This document shows, piece after piece, positions 59,618 to 64,000 of a stretch of 64,000 nucleotides of DNA. The DNA comes from Ktedonobacter robiniae (GTDB lineage: Bacteria; Chloroflexota; Ktedonobacteria; Ktedonobacterales; Ktedonobacteraceae), in the NCBI RefSeq assembly GCF_016587375.1, contig NZ_BNJG01000006.1, positions 124,001-188,000 of the forward strand, written 5' to 3'. The position numbers and the translations under genes are program-made. Numbering within the stretch: position 1 is the stretch's first letter; every line of letters begins with the position of its first letter. The notes below the pieces were generated by a model. The model had not been told where the DNA came from and did not search any database. It saw only the letters and a program-made list of their open reading frames with translations.

Positions 59618-59932
59618 TCAGGGGAGATCGAGGCCAAAGTCCACAATATGAAAGCATCCGTCGAGAGGAGAGCATTCGACGACGCAATAGGGCTCAAGCG
59701 GTGGGAGGTCGGGGTCGGGGGAGGGGGGGGACTGCTGCGCGAGCCAGGTCGCGAGTGTCTCTGGCAGATCGGGCATATGGGGAGCGAGCCAGGTAACGAA
59801 ATCCAGGGCCTGCTCTGGGGTTAAGTCGATGGAGCGGCCATCGGGGAGCTGCATGTGCAAGGTGTTTTGTCCATGGTCATTCGTGTCTCCCAGCGTGTGT
59901 ATGAGCGTGGTCAGAGGATGTGTGTCATCCAC
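59618..59932 (-). CDS. hypothetical protein, 104 aa
   Basis: The ATG at 59932 has AGAGGTGG directly upstream. The N-terminal half is MDDTHPLTTLIHTLGDTNDH, followed by TLHMQLPDGRSIDLTPEQAL; the second half is Pro/Asp-rich and ends HIVDFGLDLP. No family is recognised. The plus strand over the same bases has only Gly-rich junk frames. Moderately likely to be real. Confidence 0.45.
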   Translation of the reverse strand: MDDTHPLTTLIHTLGDTNDHGQNTLHMQLPDGRSIDLTPEQALDFVTWLAPHMPDLPETLATWLAQQSPPSPDPDLPPLEPYCVVECSPLDGCFHIVDFGLDLP

Positions 59933-60219
59933 CTCTTATTGAGTATACAGCATTCTTGTTTGGGCACGAGAAGGCTGATGAGGATGAGCAAGACGAGGCA
60001 GCGGAGAGCAAGGTCGTACCAGGGGGAGAGGGTGCTTGTTGTGCATGAAAGCGTACGATATCGTATAGAATTGCATGTCGCCAGGGGAGAGTTGCAGGCG
60101 AGATGTGGTTGGTAGGGGAGGCACGAGGCTTGTGTATTCCTGAGAGGGATGCTCGTAAAGATCGAATTACTTTTAGCGCTTTTATGCGTTTATATAGATG
60201 TATTTGACTTTGGTAACAG

Positions 60220-60262
60220 GAAGGCCGCTGCGGGGCACCATGCGCAGCGGCCTTCTGTTTTC
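60220..60262. terminator. strong hairpin, bidirectional terminator form
   Basis: GAAGGCCGCTGCG at 60220-60232 pairs perfectly with CGCAGCGGCCTTC at 60243-60255, followed by TGTTTTC. It lies about 75 bp beyond the end of the minus-strand gene at 60337. Confidence 0.75.
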
Positions 60263-60336
60263 TGTTGGAGAGGGTTGGGCACCCTCGAGAGAAGCTGAAG
60301 ATGCTTCTTCCTGAATGCCTTCTCTCGCCCTGCCTC

Positions 60337-60908
60337 TTATGTTTCAATGAGACGTCGGTACTTGTCCTCATAGTATCCAAGGCTGGCGATAATCCTTTGC
60401 ACATAGTGCTTTGGATCGGGCTGGGCCAGGAGGAGGGGGGAGTGGCCAGTGCGCTATGTGGTGGGTGAGAGCGTTTCCCCTCTTCTAGGCGCTGGGCAAC
60501 GGAATGGTGCTCCAGGTGTGAAGGGAGCGCCCGCAGGCGCTGTTCAGCGAGGCTCACCTGCTGCTCACTCATACTGCGCAAGGCTGCCTGGCAAAAGGGG
60601 CGCAGGATGCCGATGAAGCCAACGAGGTACTGCATGCGTTGAGGGTCAATTTGGGCTGAAGGGCGCGTCACAGGGGAGTGCCGCTCGGTCTGTGTGAGCG
60701 AGAAACGTATGACTTCGGTGATTTCCAGGCCAGTTCGCTCCATGAGTCGCCATAAACGAAGTTTATCCTCTTTCCTCGGACGGAAGTTGACCTGTGGACC
60801 AATGGCTCCTTCGGCGCGTTCCTGTTCTGTGGGTTCCCTCTCTGCAAGGTTTGGCTCTCCTTCACTCACGGTGTGCCTCTCTCTCTTTTGCTCTACAAGG
60901 AAGGGCAT
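60337..60908 (-). pseudogene. hypothetical gene frameshifted at a G6 tract
   Basis: The first frame reads MPFLVEQKRERHTVSEGEPN, then VNFRPRKEDKLRLWRLMERT and TEVIRFSLTQTERHSP, resembling a ribbon-helix-helix or relaxosome-type DNA-binding start. After the run of six G (six C on the coding strand) at 60435-60440 the protein-like frame changes and reads HYVQRIIASLGYYEDKYRRL before a stop at 60337. Without the shift the open frame runs on through a strong terminator, which is implausible. About 190 residues in all. Function unknown. Confidence 0.5.
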
Positions 60909-62059
60909 ATATGGCATTTGCTATGCATAAAGAGACTATAGTGCATGAATGAGCAAGTTTCAAGAGGGGAGAGGTTGAACAAGCCAGGCTCTATGGGCAT
61001 TGGTGGAAGGGATGTGCTGGAGACGCTTGATTGATGTTGGTGCGCTATACAAGTGTTTTGAAGTGTTTTATACTACAGATCAAACCCCGCACCTATGGAG
61101 GGTGTGATCCATGTTTGAGGTGAAAGAGTGAGTCCTTGTGACTCACTCTTTTTTTCTCAGAGCGCTTTTTTCTGGGGGCAAGCGGATCACTCTTCTTGCG
61201 CTCGTTTCCATTGATGATTGCTGTGCTCAATATGCCCCGTTGTAGACGCCATGGAGCCATCCCGCTTCTCTTGTTGGGAGGTCAACCAACTCATCCATCC
61301 TGAGCAAATGCACCTCCCCTTTCTAGAGGCCCATTGTGACCTTCTTGTTGTCCAAGAGCCGAAGCAAGAGAGCTTTCAAGGCGGGACGAAGGAACTATTT
61401 TCATCAAGGTAAGCACTCGCTTGCTCTGGCTTTTTCGTGTAACCATTTCTTCGTACAGCTTGGTAACGTTGTGATGGTTCTGTCGGGACGCAAGCGCTCC
61501 GATACGACTGTAACTGGACATACTTCTTGGCCGCAAAATAGGCCTTGTGACGCAAATCTTGTCCTCCTTATTTCCTGTAATACTTCTTTCATGCGCTCAT
61601 CCACGACACATAAAACGCCTCAAAGTACAGCCTGCCTGTTCTCTGGCTCAGGCGAACAAAGGGTGCTCTCGATTCAGGTACACAGGCCAGAATTGGCCAG
61701 GATAGGGGTCACAATCGTCAGATACCCCCGCACAGGCCAACGTTCGCGTCTGTTCTCATGCGGAGAGCGGCAGACCGATGGCCAAAATGACGCATATACT
61801 GACCTCCAGTCCTCGCTCAGTGAGGAAGGACTTTGAGGATCGAGTGACAAAAAAGCGCAGAGAACTCGTGGCCAGGATACGTGTCTCAGAACAAAGGAAG
61901 TTCAACAACATAAATCAAGGCGAGATCTAGCTTGAGCATCTCTGCGGCCATTTATACATGTCACTCATTTGGCCAGGAATTATGTCCAGGTACAACGACC
62001 TGTGCAAAGCTCTCACAATTACGTACACTAGGTGTAAACATTGTAGAAGTGGAGGCAAT
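60909..62059. other. long intergenic stretch with one terminator
   Basis: Apart from the hairpin at 61123-61157 I see no gene with a ribosome site or motif. Frames on both strands are short and overlapping. Confidence 0.45.
61123..61157 (+). terminator. rho-independent terminator
   Basis: AAAGAGTGAGT pairs perfectly with ACTCACTCTTT and is followed by a T run. The transcript that it ends is not identified; a short untranslated RNA upstream (from about 61020) is possible. Confidence 0.75.
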
Positions 62060-62194
62060 ATGACGACAGTTGAACCAACCATGATCCAAGGCAAGCCGGC
62101 GTATACATTGAAAGATGCGCAAAATATTCCTGGCGTGAGCTATACCAGCCTACAGAACATTCTCAGACGAAACAAGATCGAAAAGTTTGAATGA
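62060..62194 (+). CDS. small excisionase-like HTH protein, possibly cut short
   Basis: The 44-codon frame MTTVEPTMIQGKPAYTLKDA continues QNIPGVSYTSLQNILRRNKI. It has GGAGG 4 nt before the ATG, and the pattern is a MerR/Xis-like helix-turn-helix. After the TGA at 62192 the same frame reads GYGRSVSVWKEDRDE and stops, a plausible last strand, so the TGA may be a nonsense change. Low confidence. Confidence 0.4.
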   Translation: MTTVEPTMIQGKPAYTLKDAQNIPGVSYTSLQNILRRNKIEKFE

Positions 62195-63247
62195 GGATAT
62201 GGCCGTAGTGTCTCTGTCTGGAAAGAAGACAGAGACGAGTGACTGCGACCACGCCCGATAGGGGAGGAATCTTGATGTGAGCGAGGAGTGGAATTGATGG
62301 AGTTCTTGCCAAGAGGAAAGGCTGGTATGTGCCCTGGCTCTCTCGTCCTAGAAGGCAGCCGATACGTGCACCACCTTGCCATTTCTGACAAGGTGGAGAT
62401 GGCGGGTGCTTTGGATGTGGTCTATGCCCGGGTGCCTGGTGAGAGTGTGGGAGTGCAGAAGAGAGGGTGGTGGAGATGGGGAGGAGGGGAGTGAGAGGCG
62501 AGAAGAATGAAAGGGTGACAGGGAAAAGAGGGCAGTGGCCCCCAGAGTGAGCGTGAACATGCTCATATTCTTGCAATCGCAATTTTGTCCTGATACCATG
62601 CCGAGTGGTGTGTCAAGCCTCAGAAGAGATTGATGGCTCTTTACGAGGATGTTCGCTCTGGCATAGAATACCCACGAGGAGAGCTATCGCAAAAATCTCC
62701 TATTCAGTGGTATCACGTCTGTCTGCAAGAAGCGAGGCAGGGCCTGTTCTCTTGCCCAGGCCCTGATGGTTGCTCCAGGTGTCTTCCCTCTTGGATCGTG
62801 TGTGGCCGCGGCCGAGCCTGGCCCAGGGCCAGAGACACGCGAAAGAGACACGGGCGCGCCGGTCTTGTGCTCCAAAACGATCCCACACGTTCGCCGTTGC
62901 TACCGGCGCGCCCAGCAATGCTCTCTGCACTGGCATCAATTGAGGATCGTTCTCGAGGCTTGTCCCTGCCGCTGCCAGCATGAAGGAGCGTGTGTTGGCC
63001 TGGGAGGCGCCAGGACGATGGATGGTGGTTTTCTTTTTCCCATGTTTTTCCCATGTTTGTTCTACGCAGCGCCTGCTCTCCTCCTGCCCTCCACGTGTGC
63101 TGCTCCCGTGTTTTTCCTCCAACGTCGTGCCAAATTACGATTGCACAAAATTGCGTGTTGTGAGCACGAAAAGGGTGTGTTACACCCCTGTTTTGGTGCA
63201 TTTTTGGGGAATGGTTGCGTTCCTTGCGATAACGGTGAGGGAGATCG
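62195..63247. other. long stretch without supported genes
   Basis: Several open frames overlap on both strands, but none has a ribosome site with a motif. GC-rich inverted bases around 62740-62830 are not convincing as a structure. Confidence 0.4.
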
Positions 63248-63930
63248 TCAGGCATTGGCAGGTGAGAGGGTGTGGAGAATGGTCTGGGGATGAATGAGAG
63301 AGGTGGAGATGGCGACCTGGAGGAGAGCGAGGGCTTCTGCTCTCTCCTCCGGATGAGGAACCAGGCGGTAGCGCCCTGGTTGAACTTTCACGGCCTGAAG
63401 GTGATGGCGATAACGATTGGCGGTCATTCGTGAGACCTGGAGCAGGCCTGCGAGTTCGCTGTCTGTGAGTCCATTGGGGTGCGCGTCGTACAGGCGGCGG
63501 GCACGCTGTTGTTTCTCATAGGTATGGGCCGGAAGTGGCCTGCGTTCTGATGTGGGGAAGGGGAGAGGGCGCGCATGGTGCTCGATACAGGCGAGGAACT
63601 CTGGCCCTGGCCGGAACCACTCGGAAAAGCGCCTGAGATGGTCCTGCCTGATGGTGAAGGTGGCGCTCGGTGTCGCGCGTGCCGTCCATGACGCCCAGGA
63701 GCTGGAGCTGCTCCCCGTACTCTTCGCGCAATGGGGCAAGCCTGGTCCGGAGATGGACAGCGCGTGCCAATCTTGATGGAGTGATCCTCGAGATGCTGCA
63801 GGAAATAGATCCATAGCCTCAATATATGCGGTTGCTGACACGCCCTCGGGAAGCCTACGATGATGAGTATCTCACACGTTCTCGATGATCCTTCTTCAAT
63901 TGTCCCATATGTCGTGACAGGAGAAAGCAC
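63248..63930 (-). pseudogene. HTH-domain protein, frameshifted
   Basis: Three frames together look like one protein: LRLWIYFLQHLEDHSIKIGT (from 63930), then VHLRTRLAPLREEYGEQLQL (second frame), then RQDHLRRFSEWFRPGPEFLA and an HTH, GLTDSELAGLLQVSRMTANR, with a C-terminal wing. The last segment from about 63660 is open to 63248. Two frame changes lie near 63760 and 63660. I recall similar proteins from Ktedonobacter genomes but know no function. Confidence 0.45.
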
Positions 63931-64000
63931 GTTTGGGTGTGTGACAGGCTCTCTTGACGCCTGTTCCTTTTTGGGATGATGATGGCCTCGATATGGCCTG

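Noticed and set aside
59925..60917. 330-codon minus-strand frame taken as one gene
   Set aside because: Its second half crosses a perfect terminator and loses protein-like composition; a frameshift at the G6 tract gives a better protein.

Overview
The window looks like a chromosomal segment of a Ktedonobacteria-type Chloroflexota. The grounds are inferential: mixed base composition, a very high load of insertion-sequence debris, a large MalT-type LuxR regulator, tandem PAS histidine kinases and duplicated zinc-handling genes. No rRNA, tRNA or CRISPR array was seen.

Region 1 (1-31 kb) is a graveyard of mobile DNA with a few working genes between. It holds IS6, IS110, Tn3, IS5, IS3, IS630, ISL3, an rve-type IS and TniB remnants, several short inverted-repeat elements, and a serine recombinase broken by two in-frame TGA codons. 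The apparently intact genes are a vWA protein (5.1-5.8 kb), an IS110 transposase, a DinB-like protein, a TetR regulator beside a ClC chloride channel, thioredoxin, a response regulator and a MalT/LuxR regulator. The two IS110 copies share a long-range RNA stem upstream of the transposase, as expected for bridge RNAs. A TniB C-terminus, a gene resembling the Streptomyces SCO5389 family and a broken CooC/ParA-like ATPase gene lie at 29-31 kb.

Region 2 (31.4-58.8 kb) is a coherent zinc-homeostasis island. A palindrome of the form AATGATA-n5-TATCATT occurs at least nine times, almost always in front of a gene. The set includes an FmdB zinc-ribbon operon (acetyltransferase, two COG0523/CobW GTPases, a WD40 protein, a [2Fe-2S] ferredoxin), a Fur/Zur regulator, two Znu-type zinc importers, an ArsR regulator, a hypothetical protein, a 54-residue peptide paired with a methyltransferase, and a small basic protein. 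I infer a Zur regulon. Inside it, two 135-bp inverted repeats that differ at one base bracket an export-type module (SmtB-type ArsR, P1B ATPase, reductase, broken CDF transporter). A separate Rrf2 regulator appears to control a thioredoxin-reductase-like flavoprotein.

Region 3 (58.8-64 kb) is sparse: a 161-bp miniature element, small hypothetical genes, a frameshifted gene at a G6 tract, two strong terminators and a frameshifted HTH gene.
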